A stretch of DNA of 64,000 nucleotides from Pezicula radicicola (taxonomy: Eukaryota; Ascomycota; Leotiomycetes; Helotiales; Dermateaceae), in NCBI GenBank assembly GCA_003008705.1, contig PDUO01000076.1, positions 122,919-186,918 on the forward strand. Direction: 5' to 3'. The position numbers and the translations under genes are program-made. Below, piece after piece: positions 1-12,785 of the stretch. Every line of letters begins with the position of its first letter. The stretch's first letter is position 1. The notes below the pieces were generated by a model. It had not been told where the DNA came from, did not search any database, and saw nothing but the letters and a program-made list of their open reading frames with translations.

Positions 1-20
1 GGTCATCAACGCTGAAGAAA

Positions 21-1335
21 ATGTCAACACCACGGCTCACCTTCCTCTACCCTCATCTCTTCCGAAGTCTACGAGCCAGCGAACCTGTATTTCGAAATGC
101 GCGTCGATGTTGCCAGCAACGGAGGAGTACTAGGGTCAACAATCGCAGCTTCTCGAACACGCCCAGGAGACAGGCTTTTATTCAGAGGCATGGCAAAGCT
201 GTAGAGCCATTTCTGAAGGAGGGGGAGGATTCGCAGAATGTGAAAGTCTTTACTCCCGAGGGGAACGAAGATGGGAGCAAGGATATAAAGAACGTGCAGG
301 GAGACAAGGAGCAGAAGAAACCCGACACTTCGTCTTCAGCGCCATTGACAGAAGAGACGCGGGCTGCAGCAATGTTGCCTGGAGATCCAGATATGGAGAA
401 TATATCAGCTAAGAGTGTTGGCAATAAAGAAGGTCGACCAAAACCCCTCGAGCAAGCAGCGATGGATACAAGCGACCCTCTTACTCCCTTAGAGACGGTG
501 CTGCGAATGCCACCACCTCAGTCGACGGAGGTAGAAAACGCGACAAAGCCTCCTCATCTACAGACTCCGCCTTATGTGCATCACTTCGACACGTATACTT
601 TGGTGCAGCAGGTTGAGGCTGGTGGGTTTACGGAGGCACAGGCCATTACAGCTATGAAGGCTGTAAGGGGCATATTGGCTCAGAATTTGGAGGTTGCAAA
701 GGCTGGTCTAGTCAGCAAAAGTGACGTTGATAATGTGAGTACTAGAATCTTGGATGTCTGTCGAAATAGGGTGCTAAAAATTTGTAGGAAACATATCTTT
801 TTCGTGCGGCATGCTCTGAAGTGAAGACTGAGGTCCAAAATAGTCGTAAAAAAGCCGATGAGGCTATGCGTAGAGATCGGACACTATTGATGCACGAAGT
901 GGATATTTTGAACCAGAAACTCACTCAGGAACTTCTTGCCATGAAGGATGAATTAAAGGGCATGTTTGATGATCGAAGGATGTCAGTTAGGATGGAACAA
1001 CGTGCGATGGAGAGTGCTGTAAGTTTGCTCTCCTAGTTCCAGTGGTATTAGCCTAACATCATTTTCAGATCCAAGAACTCAACTACAAGATCACTGTCAT
1101 GCTTAACAGCGACAGTAAATCTGAAGTTGAAGGTCTCCGTTGGGTACTGACTCGCCGGTCCGTCATGGGCATATTGTTCATGGCCTTTATGGTCTTGACT
1201 TCGCTTCGTTACGCCAGTTATAAATCCCACGAAGAAATTGAGAACGCGAAGAAAAAGGAGATTATCAAAGAAGAGGAGAAAAAGATGGAGGAAGCGCCAC
1301 CTCAAGGAGTTGCAGAAATCCTAGCTGCAAACTAA
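21..1335 (+). CDS. Mitochondrial DUF1640 (MCUR1/CCDC90-like, Fmp32-type) coiled-coil membrane protein
   Basis: Three exons fit in phase: 21-734, 788-1018 and 1069-1335, with introns GTGAGT...TGTAG and GTAAGT...TTCAG, giving about 402 residues. The N-terminus is rich in Arg and Ser with almost no acidic residues (RNARRCCQQRRSTR), as in a mitochondrial presequence. From about residue 195 the HHFDTYTLVQQVEAGGFT block, a long heptad-rich coiled coil and a C-terminal hydrophobic helix (VMGILFMAFMVL) match the DUF1640 family. Known members (yeast Fmp32, animal MCUR1/CCDC90B) sit in the inner mitochondrial membrane and have been linked to cytochrome oxidase assembly or calcium uptake. The tail after the helix is Lys/Glu-rich. 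The ATG at 21 is near the window edge, and no earlier start can be seen in this window. Family assignment is firm; the molecular role in fungi is not. Confidence 0.88.
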
Positions 1336-2415
1336 ATAAGGCACTGCTGGATATGTCGCCGCCGCTTTCGAGGATTGCATGATCGATGTACTTCATAAGC
1401 ACTGCCAACAGTTCTAGGACTGGCCCGGCAGTCTGTGGGCTTGATAGGATACTGGTTAGTATTACATGATCTACAAAATTCCACGCCATCAGTCAGATGT
1501 GTTTGTCTAGGTTGGCTCCGAGTTCGAGCATCAGGAATTGCGAGTGGCGTCAGGACAGAAGGCCCAGGGGGAAAGGCTGGAGACTTCTCACAACAATGAT
1601 GAGCATAAAATCAAAGGTCAATAGATTCTCTTCTAGAATATAAACTTGAACTCCGTTTCAAGACAATGACGGAATAAGAGCCGCTGCCATAACCGGTAGC
1701 GCACTCAATTGAGCTACATAAGCTAAATGAATGATTCAGAGGCTTAAATTTCAAGAGTACCTTCAAACAACGCCAAAGCTGGCTTCTTTAAAGCCAAGTA
1801 GGTAACTGCATTGTCATGTGTCTGTAAAAATGTTCGTCAGTTTACCAGTAGTTGTGGTGTTGAGTGCACTCAAGTTAATAAGCTAGTATGCATGGGTTAT
1901 TAACCGACCTAACTAGTCAGCCGCAACTTGGGCATTTGTAACATTTAAGGCTCATTATGAATGCCCTTCATTGTATTCACTATAGCCAATAATGTAACGT
2001 TCATTTTTATCACTTTGCTTACTATAACAAGAAACCTAAAAGGTAGGTACTTGTACATTTACTTTGTCACGTGATACTCGGGACTATTTTCCTCCGTTTC
2101 TCCGACCCCTCATTCTCCGAGCAAAAAAATGTCTGGAAGTCTCGAGAACGAGCTGGAACACCCCGCCAAAATAACAAAACGTCTTTTAAAAGAAAACCTC
2201 CCCGCTTTCTGCGAAACCATTGCCTACTGAAATATTTTAAAGACATTTGATCATCCCGCAGCAGAGAAGCAAGTCACAGATATAGTTTGACACAAGCTTG
2301 ACGTCAATCAACTGCACCCTCACCAAGCCACAAAAAGGGCCTCAGTTCGAAGCCAACAATTCTATATCTATATCCCTTTCCACAACAAACCCAAAACCCA
2401 AAACCTAAAGATAAC
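1336..2415. other. Intergenic region between the DUF1640 gene and FES1
   Basis: About 1.1 kb with no credible open reading frame. It holds the 3' flank of the DUF1640 gene, an AT-rich middle part, and the FES1 promoter. A CACGTG palindrome lies near 2076 and a step-type heat-shock element at 2135-2159. Confidence 0.6.
2135..2159. promoter_or_regulatory. Putative step-type heat-shock element upstream of FES1
   Basis: GAA triplets start at 2136, 2146 and 2156, exactly 10 bp apart and in the same orientation. This is the arrangement of a step-type HSE (three nTTCn/nGAAn boxes separated by 5 bp) recognised by Hsf1. It lies about 260 bp before the FES1 start codon. Fes1 is an Hsp70 co-factor and a known Hsf1 target in yeast, which makes the placement meaningful. 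The spacing is seen directly; function is inferred. Confidence 0.5.
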
Positions 2416-3051
2416 ATGGATCCCAATCTCAGCACCCTCCTAAAATGGAGCGTCGAGAACTCATCGGCAACCCAAGCAGATCCCTCTGCACCACCAGCAG
2501 ATCCCCGCGCTTTGAACCCCGAAGCACTCAACTCCCTCTTCGGTGGTCCCAGCGATGCAGATCTGATGAAGCTGAGCATGTCAGCAATTCTATCCAACGA
2601 CCCCGAAATTAGTCTCGATGATAAATTAATCGCTTTCGACAATTTCGAGCAACTGATTGAAAACTTGGATAATGCGAATAATCTTTCTCCGTTGGCACTG
2701 TGGACTCCACTATTGAGCTGTTTGGACCATGAAGAGAAGGATATTCGACGTATGGCTGCTTGGTGTACGGGTACTGCTGTACAAAATAATGAGAAGTGTC
2801 AGGAACGGCTGGTTGCTATGGGAGGCGTGGAGAAGTTGTCTAGGTTGGCGAGAGGAGAGGAGGAGGGTAGGGAGGTGAGGAGAAAGGCTTGTTATGGCTT
2901 GAGTTCTGCGGTCAGGAATTATCAGCCTGGTATGGATACGCTGATGAAGGCGTTGGGAAGGGAAGGGGAGAAAGTTGATGCGGCCAATATGGATGCTGTT
3001 GATTCTATTATTGGGCCTTTGAGGGAAGAGGCTGCTAAGGCTGAGGCTTAG
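2416..3051 (+). CDS. FES1: Hsp70 nucleotide exchange factor Fes1 (HspBP1 family)
   Basis: Uninterrupted 211-residue frame. Residues 1-85 hold the Fes1 N-terminal signature (LLKWSVENS, then an Ala/Pro-rich linker and LNSLFGG). This is followed by armadillo-type helices (FEQLIENLDNANNLSPL, WTPLLSCLDHEEKDIRRMAAW, GTAVQNNEKCQ, VRRKACYGLSSAVRNYQP) that clamp the Hsp70 nucleotide-binding domain and release ADP. The length equals that of other filamentous-fungal Fes1 proteins. In yeast the protein is cytosolic and helps degrade misfolded proteins. The start fits the family N-terminus. A step-type heat-shock element lies upstream. The C-terminus is Glu/Ala-rich (GPLREEAAKAEA) without a nuclear signal. 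Confidence 0.95.
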   Translation: MDPNLSTLLKWSVENSSATQADPSAPPADPRALNPEALNSLFGGPSDADLMKLSMSAILSNDPEISLDDKLIAFDNFEQLIENLDNANNLSPLALWTPLLSCLDHEEKDIRRMAAWCTGTAVQNNEKCQERLVAMGGVEKLSRLARGEEEGREVRRKACYGLSSAVRNYQPGMDTLMKALGREGEKVDAANMDAVDSIIGPLREEAAKAEA

Positions 3052-3609
3052 GTGGCACGGTCTTTGGAGCATTCATGCTTGTAGGTTTCATGTTGCATTT
3101 GGAGGTCGCAGAAGAGCTGTTTGCCCCAAGATTTCAACTCTATAAGGGTATGAAAGCAGATGGCATAATAAACTCATGAGGTGGCGTTGATAGAAGCGCA
3201 AAAAAAACGAGATTTTGCATTGGGCGGTGTCTGGAGTTTTACATACGCCTGGATAACATAAGGCTAGGAAAATAAGAATAGTAGCTAGTTAATGAGGTTA
3301 GGATAGATTCCGCTAGCTCTGAGTATATCCACCAACTCAGGAAGCAAAATATCAAAGTCTTCAGCATAACCTCCTCTTTTGCTAAAGTGCTCAGATGAAC
3401 AAATCACGATATGCTAATCTAGCGTAACTGGCTACACATCGGCTTTCAGATGCCTCCCGCCGCTACCTAACGAGTTCAGCAAGTGGATCCCACTGAGAGA
3501 AACATGGCAAAAAGTATTCGAAGTCTCCACCACACAACCTTGTCAAGAAGCGAAAACAAAACACAAAAGAGTTATCAAAAAAAAGCAAAAGAATAATTAA
3601 CAGATCATG
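3052..3609. other. FES1 3' flank
   Basis: About 560 bp between FES1 and the tRNA gene, AT-rich. No gene seen. Confidence 0.6.
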
Positions 3610-3707
3610 TGACCTACGCAGGGATCGAACCTGCAATCTCTTGATATCGAACTCCCAGATTTTACTGGGAATCGTAGTCAAGCGCCTTGCCATTGGGCCA
3701 GCAGGCC
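3610..3707 (-). tRNA. tRNA-Arg(ACG) with intron
   Basis: On the minus strand the 98-nt sequence folds as a tRNA. The acceptor stem GGCCTGC pairs with GTAGGTC and the discriminator base is A. The D-arm stem is GCC/GGC and the anticodon stem is CTTGA/TCAAG. The T-arm is GCAGG-TTCGATC-CCTGC. The anticodon loop reads CT-ACG-A, giving Arg. An intron of about 26 nt sits one base 3' of the anticodon, the standard eukaryotic position. Mature length is about 72 nt. Confidence 0.9.
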
Positions 3708-4532
3708 TGTTTGTTCTGTTTGTTGAGAGAGATCATTTAGATAGGTAGTTAAGGGAAGCGAGAAGTTTAGGTTTTTTATTTTAGGAGCTAAGGTGGTGTG
3801 TGGGGTGGGATGGAGATTTTTATTTTACTAAAGGTTTGGTTTATTGTTCTGGATGGTAAAGTGCCCGAGGTGGCTTTTTTGTGGAAGTATTTTGTTGTGG
3901 GATGGTGTTTGGGCAGGATTTCGTGTATATCCTCTACCTTTACACTTAGAGTTATACTTTAGAGATTAGTTCTGTTATTCAAGTGGCATATTTGTTACTT
4001 GATAAACATCTCCTAGAATACTCTTTTCATATCATATCCAAAACATCCTTTAAATAGAAAGAAAGAAAAGAAGTGAATATACAACGTAAAGAGTACATGA
4101 ATCAAGGGACCTCGTCAACCAAGTAACTTACTTCAAGTTACCTTACCTTTCTTTGTTACTCGAGACAAGTCCTACTCACAATACTTTTGTTCATCAAACT
4201 TGAAACTACAGTACAATGAAAGAACCGGTATCCTCAAGATTAAGACAGGAACCTACGTCTCAGAAGAAGATATTTTGGTTCTTTATGTGTCTCGGTTTCC
4301 TTCGATCCTCGATCGAGTACAATAATTCTTTGTTTAAATATCTTACTTTAGGTATTTCAATCTTGCATTCTAATAACTAATTAACTTAATAACAACATCA
4401 ACAACAAAATCAAACACCAACATCAAATTCGAAATCAAATCAACATCTCAAAATCCATCATTTCAAGATAACAACAGCATACGCACCGTCCAAATCCAAT
4501 CAACATTCTTTCCCTAGAACAAAAACTAAAAA
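3708..4532. other. Intergenic region with CA-rich leader
   Basis: No gene seen in 3708-4390. A dispersed AAGTTAC-type motif cluster occurs at about 4109-4165. From about 4391 to 4532 the plus strand becomes rich in CAACA/ATCAA and almost lacks G, the look of a long fungal 5' untranslated leader for the next gene. Confidence 0.5.
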
Positions 4533-5487
4533 ATGAACAACTACAGATACAACTACACATCTCTTCCTGAAGACGCAAATCCCTACTTCCCTATCCGCAA
4601 AACAAGAGAATACTTATAAACCCCTTCCTGCGACCCTACAATACCACAATCCCAAAATCCCCACAAATCTCACCAAAAGGAACTCATCATTTCTCTCTGT
4701 CACATCAATGCCATCCACCACTACTACATCAGAATTCAGATCAGAATCAAAATCATACTGGTTTTATCAATAATACGAGTACGTCTCTGGCTAGAAATGG
4801 ACTTGGTTTTGATTTTAGTTTCGATACCACTGATTATGAGATGGAAGATGATTTAGTAGGGAGAGAAGAAGAGCTATTGAATAACTGTGAAGACTTTGAT
4901 GAAAATCTAGGGGTTTCGACGTATCAACAAAGTGGATTTAGTTCTTCTTCTTCTTCTGAGGAAGAAAGTTCGGCGGAATACTCAAGTCTTTTAAATCAAG
5001 ATACTCAATACGAATCAGAACCGTATCTCCCACTTCCTCAAGCCTTCTCATCAACAAATCGAATCCGGTCCCCCAGAAATCCCGATTTCGAAACTCTTAC
5101 TCCTAGTCATTCTACATCTTCATCCCTAGAAGTACAAGTTTCTCCAATATGCACAGAAACCCAATAATCGCTTCATCGCTTTACACCATTAAACAACAAC
5201 ACACAACACACAACACACAAAACCAAGACTAAATAACTATCAAGATCCGGACCACATCTGGAGCAGACTTCTATCTAAAAGTCTTTCCCTCAACGATAAC
5301 CATCTATCAAATAAAACTTCTGATTCGAGAGATATTAGGGATTCCTGCTTGGAATCAACGGTTATTTTGTGGTAATGGTGATGGTGAGAGGGGAGTTGAG
5401 ATGGGGGATGAGGGGGTTATTGGGGAGTATAGGGATTATGGGATTTGTGATGGTGGATGGATTGAGGTTTTGATTGCTTGTAGGTAA
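4533..5487 (+). CDS. Protein with divergent C-terminal ubiquitin-like domain; N-terminal structure uncertain
   Basis: The last exon, 5245-5487, encodes 80 residues resembling ubiquitin along their whole length: IKIRTTSGADFYLKVF, then IYQIKLLIREILGIP, QRLFCGNGDG and a final strand WIEVLIACR. It joins in phase 0 to an upstream acidic/Ser-rich frame (4841-5131, or -5137) through an intron starting GTACAA or GTTTCT and ending CAAG at 5244. That upstream frame is open from about 4571 but has no ATG before 4841. A plausible start with a good CA-rich leader is the ATG at 4533 (MNNYRYNYTSLPEDANPYF), but that frame ends at a TAA about 28 codons later and has no GT donor before it. So there is either a one-base frameshift near 4610 or the real start is 4841. 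The domain ends in ...ACR without a Gly-Gly, so it is a built-in UBL and not a conjugated modifier. The protein family is not recognised. Confidence 0.5.
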
Positions 5488-5637
5488 ATTCCTGTAGCTA
5501 GAAAGTGAAGAAGACGAAGAACCTCAAGAATAAAAATTATCACTATATTCATTTATCTCTTTCATATATACCCATCCATCATAAAAGTCCAAGCTATGTA
5601 CAGTAGAACTCAAAATATCTAACCAATTACAAGAAAA

Positions 5638-7856
5638 CTAAGGAGAAACCTCAGCCAACCAACTCGACCCGGCATCTGTGAAGAAACTAGCCCCTTTGAC
5701 ACCATCACTAGGAATGGCAGTATTCGTAACATTACAATTATCGAAGAAGCTACCAGCTGCTTCGATCTTGGCCGAGATGAGATCAACGTATGTTGAAAGG
5801 AGGCAGGAGGATCCTGGTCCGGATTGGCAGGCTGGGAGGGGGTAGACTGCGTCGTTTAGGCGGATACGAATGTAAGTTGAGGAGGAAGAGTTGGTTGTTG
5901 AGGTTGTGGTTGGGAGGGTTCTTGTGGAGGTGGTGTTGAAATAGATGGCTGATGTTGAAGTGGGAATTGTAGTATTTGAGTAGGCTGGGATTGACGTATA
6001 GGCGGCTGAGGAGGCGCTGGTGGTTGAAATGGCTATAGGGGTGCTGGCTGGAGTTGATACAATGGTTGTGCCGCCAATTATGGTCGAGGTTCCTCCAATT
6101 ACGGTGGTTGATGCTCCGCTGACAGAGGTGTAGCCACCAATAACTGAAGTAGAACCACTTCGGACAGTGGTTTGTCCTCCAACGATGGTGGTCATACCTC
6201 CAATAGTGGTGGTTTTGCCCCCAACAATAGAGGTTTTCCCTCCTACCACAGTTGTGATTTTTGCTGGAGAAGTAGCTGAAGGAGCAGAGACTGGGCAAGT
6301 AGTAGTGTAATCAGCTACAGTTTTAGTTGTCAAATGGCCCTTGCTAGTGAAAATCATGGTCTTATACACAGTAGAGGTAGTGTAAGAAGTGGGGGCTGCG
6401 GATGGTGCACAGTCGTGTTCAGTAACGGTGTGTTCCACAGTGACAGTAACGGGTTCGATCTTCTCAGGGTAGCTTCTCTTCGCAACGGCAGATGAATCGG
6501 CGCAGGTCATACGCTCAAATGCAACAGTACCTCTCATGGTAACAAAATGAGAAGCAATGTACTTCCAGTCATCAGGAATAGCACTTCCTGACAAAGCTGC
6601 CTGGTCATCCCAAACACCAGTGGCCGCACCCAACTCAGTGATCTGGCCATCGTTCAAAAATGCAGTGAGAATGCTTGGCAGGGTGTAGGACGTCCCGTTT
6701 GCAAAGGTACCATTTTGTCCAGGGCCATCCTCAAGAAGTCCAACAAGGCTGTTCAAGAATGGGAGCATCATTTGTGATGGAAGACCAGTTCCTGGTCCCG
6801 TACCATAGTAATAACGGAGATCCTGGGCATACTCGTACTGCAAGAGTTCATCGTCGGTGAAGACACCGCACCACGGCGAAAGTGTACCTGTTATTTGAGA
6901 CTCGAATCCGCAGAGGTACGGGAAGATCGATACATCACTGTCAAGGAAGGTCAGGTTTCCAGTCAAGAGGGAGTTGAGACGGGCAGTGATTGGCGGAAGG
7001 TATGTGGCTGCCCATGTGGTAGCTATTTTTGTGGTTAGTGGCAAGTCCAAAAATCAGGAAGTTTCTTATTGTACCTTCGGTTCCACCGTTGCCGTCAACG
7101 AAAGCAGGGCACAAGTCACTTGGGCTCAAGCTGTCAAAGAAAGCATCTGGACTACCAGTGCTATTGACAGTGATGACCGTGCCCAAAGAATCAGCGGAGC
7201 TCCCTAGAAAACCTCGGACAAAGTTCTGGGCAGTCTGTACGACTCTAGGGTAGAGGTTTGCCCAACTTATGAATGGACTGCCATAGGAATATAGCTGAGG
7301 ATATCTATGAAGAATATATGAGTGTCAGGACATAGAAGAGGACATAGAAGCGACGAACCTGGTTCTCAATTGATAGCCCAAGTCATATGCCTCTTTGTAG
7401 CCAGTTGAGCTCTCTTGTGACATCTGTGCCGTAGGGTTTGTAAGAACTGGCTGCCAATCTTTCAAGAATTCCAAGCTACCCTGGGCCACAAATGAAGCGT
7501 TTCCAATCTAACTCTGGCTTAGCATAATCCTGACATGACTTTCCTGCAAAACTTACCTTCTGGTAGAGCGCAACCCATTGGGCATACGCTCCACTGTCAG
7601 GGTAACGACTACCATGTCTCACAACATAGGCAACCTGATCAATAACACATCCATCCGGAACAGTGCTGGAGACATTGTTGACATTAGGACCAGCAAAGTA
7701 AGGCGAATTGGCGCCCAACCACTCCAAAGGCTCAGTAGCACTCTCAGAAGACGGGAGGTTGATGTCCTGTTCTGGGGAGAGGTAAGTGGTAGCAGAGGCC
7801 TGAGCGGCAAGGAGGAGGGTGGCGGCGCCCACAACTCGAGAAGAAAAGAGTGACAT
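5638..7856 (-). CDS. Secreted histidine acid phosphatase with a large Ser/Thr-rich repeat insertion
   Basis: Four exons in phase: 7856-7557, 7507-7359, 7304-7075 and 7022-5638, giving 687 residues. Residues 1-22 form a signal peptide (ALLLAAQASA type). The phosphatase signature RHGSRYP at 80-86 carries the nucleophilic His. Exons 2-3 and the start of exon 4 (FLKDWQPVL, YPQLYSYGSPFISWA) follow the fungal acid phosphatase/phytase fold. The second catalytic motif, usually His-Asp, reads LNDG near 348-351. Between FVTMRGTVAFERMTC and IRIRLNDAVYPLPAC, two parts of the same domain, about 200 residues are inserted (about 401-610). They include a run of about nine GG-x-T-T-[IV]-V units (485-548) within Thr/Ser-rich, probably O-glycosylated sequence. 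The enzyme would release phosphate from organic esters outside the cell. Two CACGTG sites lie about 250 bp upstream. Confidence 0.85.
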
Positions 7857-10717
<2,861 letters not shown>

Positions 10718-11865
10718 GGCTGCTGATTACGACGAAGCGTCAATAAAAAGGGAGGTGATGAGGGATATGGCGGTGAAAGGGTTCTCGCAACGTTGAGATC
10801 GAGAGCACTTGGAAGTTAGAATGTAATAGATCACGAAAAAGAAGATTCGTGGTCGATGAAGACTTGGTTGATGCAAAGATTGGGAGGTGGAGGAGGAAGT
10901 TGTAAGGAAGGTCGTCGGGAGCGATGTCACCAGCGTTGAACGTTCTGTGGGCCGGAGGGTCTGGCCGCTTTTAGATTAGGGGTCGTGCTGCTTTCTAAAG
11001 GGACGGGTTGCGAGGGGTCGATTGGCCGGAGGGTTCGTATGATGGTCTTTTGCGAATATCTTCACACCGACCTCACCAAAAACACACGTAGCTCTCTGCA
11101 ACCAGACCCAAAACCAATCACACCGACTTAAATACTGGAACTCATGAGCTGTACTCTGTACCGTAACGTGGTCACTTTTTATTCTGCCGCCTGCGAGGCA
11201 ACAGAGAGAGCAAGCTGGCATCGCCACATTAGCCGCGCGTTTGTTCTCTCAGGCCTCTCACTTCAAGCACTTATGCGAGTACAGTGAATACGATGCCAAG
11301 CAGGCTGCTCCAGACCGATTTTGCACCCAGCTTATGTTTGGCATCAGCGATTGCGCATGCAGGGCAGCCATAAGACTAATTTCTGCAGGCCAGAAGCACG
11401 CTGTACTACGGTACGAATCTACGGAAAGGAGTGCACATGTTGTACAGTAAGCAGCTTATTAGTCTGGTTTTGGTTGACGGAGGCGGCCTACTGTAGATAA
11501 GAGCTTCTTGGTGTCACTATTGAGGGGCATTCGTAGTGGGGTAAATATGACAAGAGCTTAGACTTTAGAGCATAGGCTGCTTGCAGCTGAATGAGTTTCA
11601 AGAGACGACCAATAGAAGAGATATTATTGAGCATAAGTTTTATGAAACACTATCGAGTTCAGTTAAGCTTCGCATCGAGCATGGATCTAGCCTGAACGGG
11701 AGTCCTTTCATGGAAAAGGCATGGAGATATGAGTTGTGTGTGAAAAGAAACTATTAACCACTTTACTAAGGTAGACAAGAAATAGTAGCTTATGAGATCG
11801 AGATAGCACAATCCATCCTCCTCATTAGCGGCCACGGGATAATTTTCCGACTAAGTCCGGACATT
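10718..11865. other. Actin promoter and leader region
   Basis: About 1.1 kb upstream of actin with no supported gene. It ends where the MITE-like element starts. Confidence 0.55.
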
Positions 11866-12296
11866 TAATTTAATTTTTATTTCGCCAACAACCCGAGGGG
11901 GGTTAGTTTGGGCGATGCGATTATTGTAGCGATGCGATCATATTATTTCTAACCCTTTAACCTTAATAAGTAAAATTAAACAAAAAACATCGGTATAATC
12001 CTTATACGAAGGATAGATTTTTTGCACTTGAGCCTGGTCCAAGCGTTTTAGCTGTGAAATGGATTGGTTTGGGTGAAGAAACGCTTGGACCAGGCTCAAG
12101 TGCAAAAAATCTATTCTTCGTAGTTGAATATATATTCCTACAAGAAAGTAAATAATTTCATTAAGTATAGACTTAGATATAAGACTAATAGATTCTTATA
12201 TTACTACTATTCGCTTAGGAGTATGATCGCATCGCTATAATAATCGCATCGCCCAAACTACTGTAACCCTCCTAGGGTTGCCAAAAATAAAATTAA
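11866..12296. mobile_element. MITE-like element with nested inverted repeats
   Basis: A non-coding element of about 430 bp. Its outer arms are inverted repeats: 11905-11942 matches the reverse complement of 12222-12259 over 38 bp with one difference, and weaker similarity extends outwards through a TTTAATTTTTATTT-like end to about 11868 and 12295. Nested inside is a second, perfect 33-bp inverted repeat (12013-12045 against 12082-12114) around a 36-nt loop. There is no transposase frame. The structure fits a non-autonomous DNA transposon. Exact ends and target-site duplication cannot be fixed because the flanks are A/T-rich. Confidence 0.75.
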
Positions 12297-12785
12297 AAAA
12301 AATAACATTTTATTCAGAACATCACGTGGTAGCTAACAAGTAGATCAACACTCTCATTCAAACTGAGGAGAAATTAAAGTTGCCGATTGCGCTGGACACT
12401 TTCTGTTTCTAGCCGAACAAAGTCTAGTGCCTAAGAAGTCTTATAGCAACTAGAAAACCAACCGGAAACAATGTCACCCCTACAAAACTATCTAGGAGTC
12501 TAGAATGATAGTTACATAGCAGGATAGGAATCTACTTGACCTAAGTAACTTACTTGACTTGAATAGCTTATTTGACTTGAGCAACTTACTTCTTACTTAG
12601 CTTGAGCATCTGGTTTAAAGCTTGTAGCTATACGCTTACATCCAAACAAAAAGAATTGTGTATTTGCTATGTCGATAGCTTGCTTTTATATATACATCCA
12701 AGATGCCGAATCGCTATGCAGGTCCAAAATAAGCGCACTTGACCAAGAGCATTTTCTAGCTCTCTTCGATCATTTCTGCTACTTA
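12297..12785. other. Intergenic region with AAGTTAC-type motifs
   Basis: About 490 bp between the MITE and the 3' end of GPI13. At 12535-12605 there is a degenerate run of ACTTGA/TAACTTACTTGA motifs like those near 4.1, 8.5, 20.6, 49.0 and 60.7 kb. No gene seen. Confidence 0.5.
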
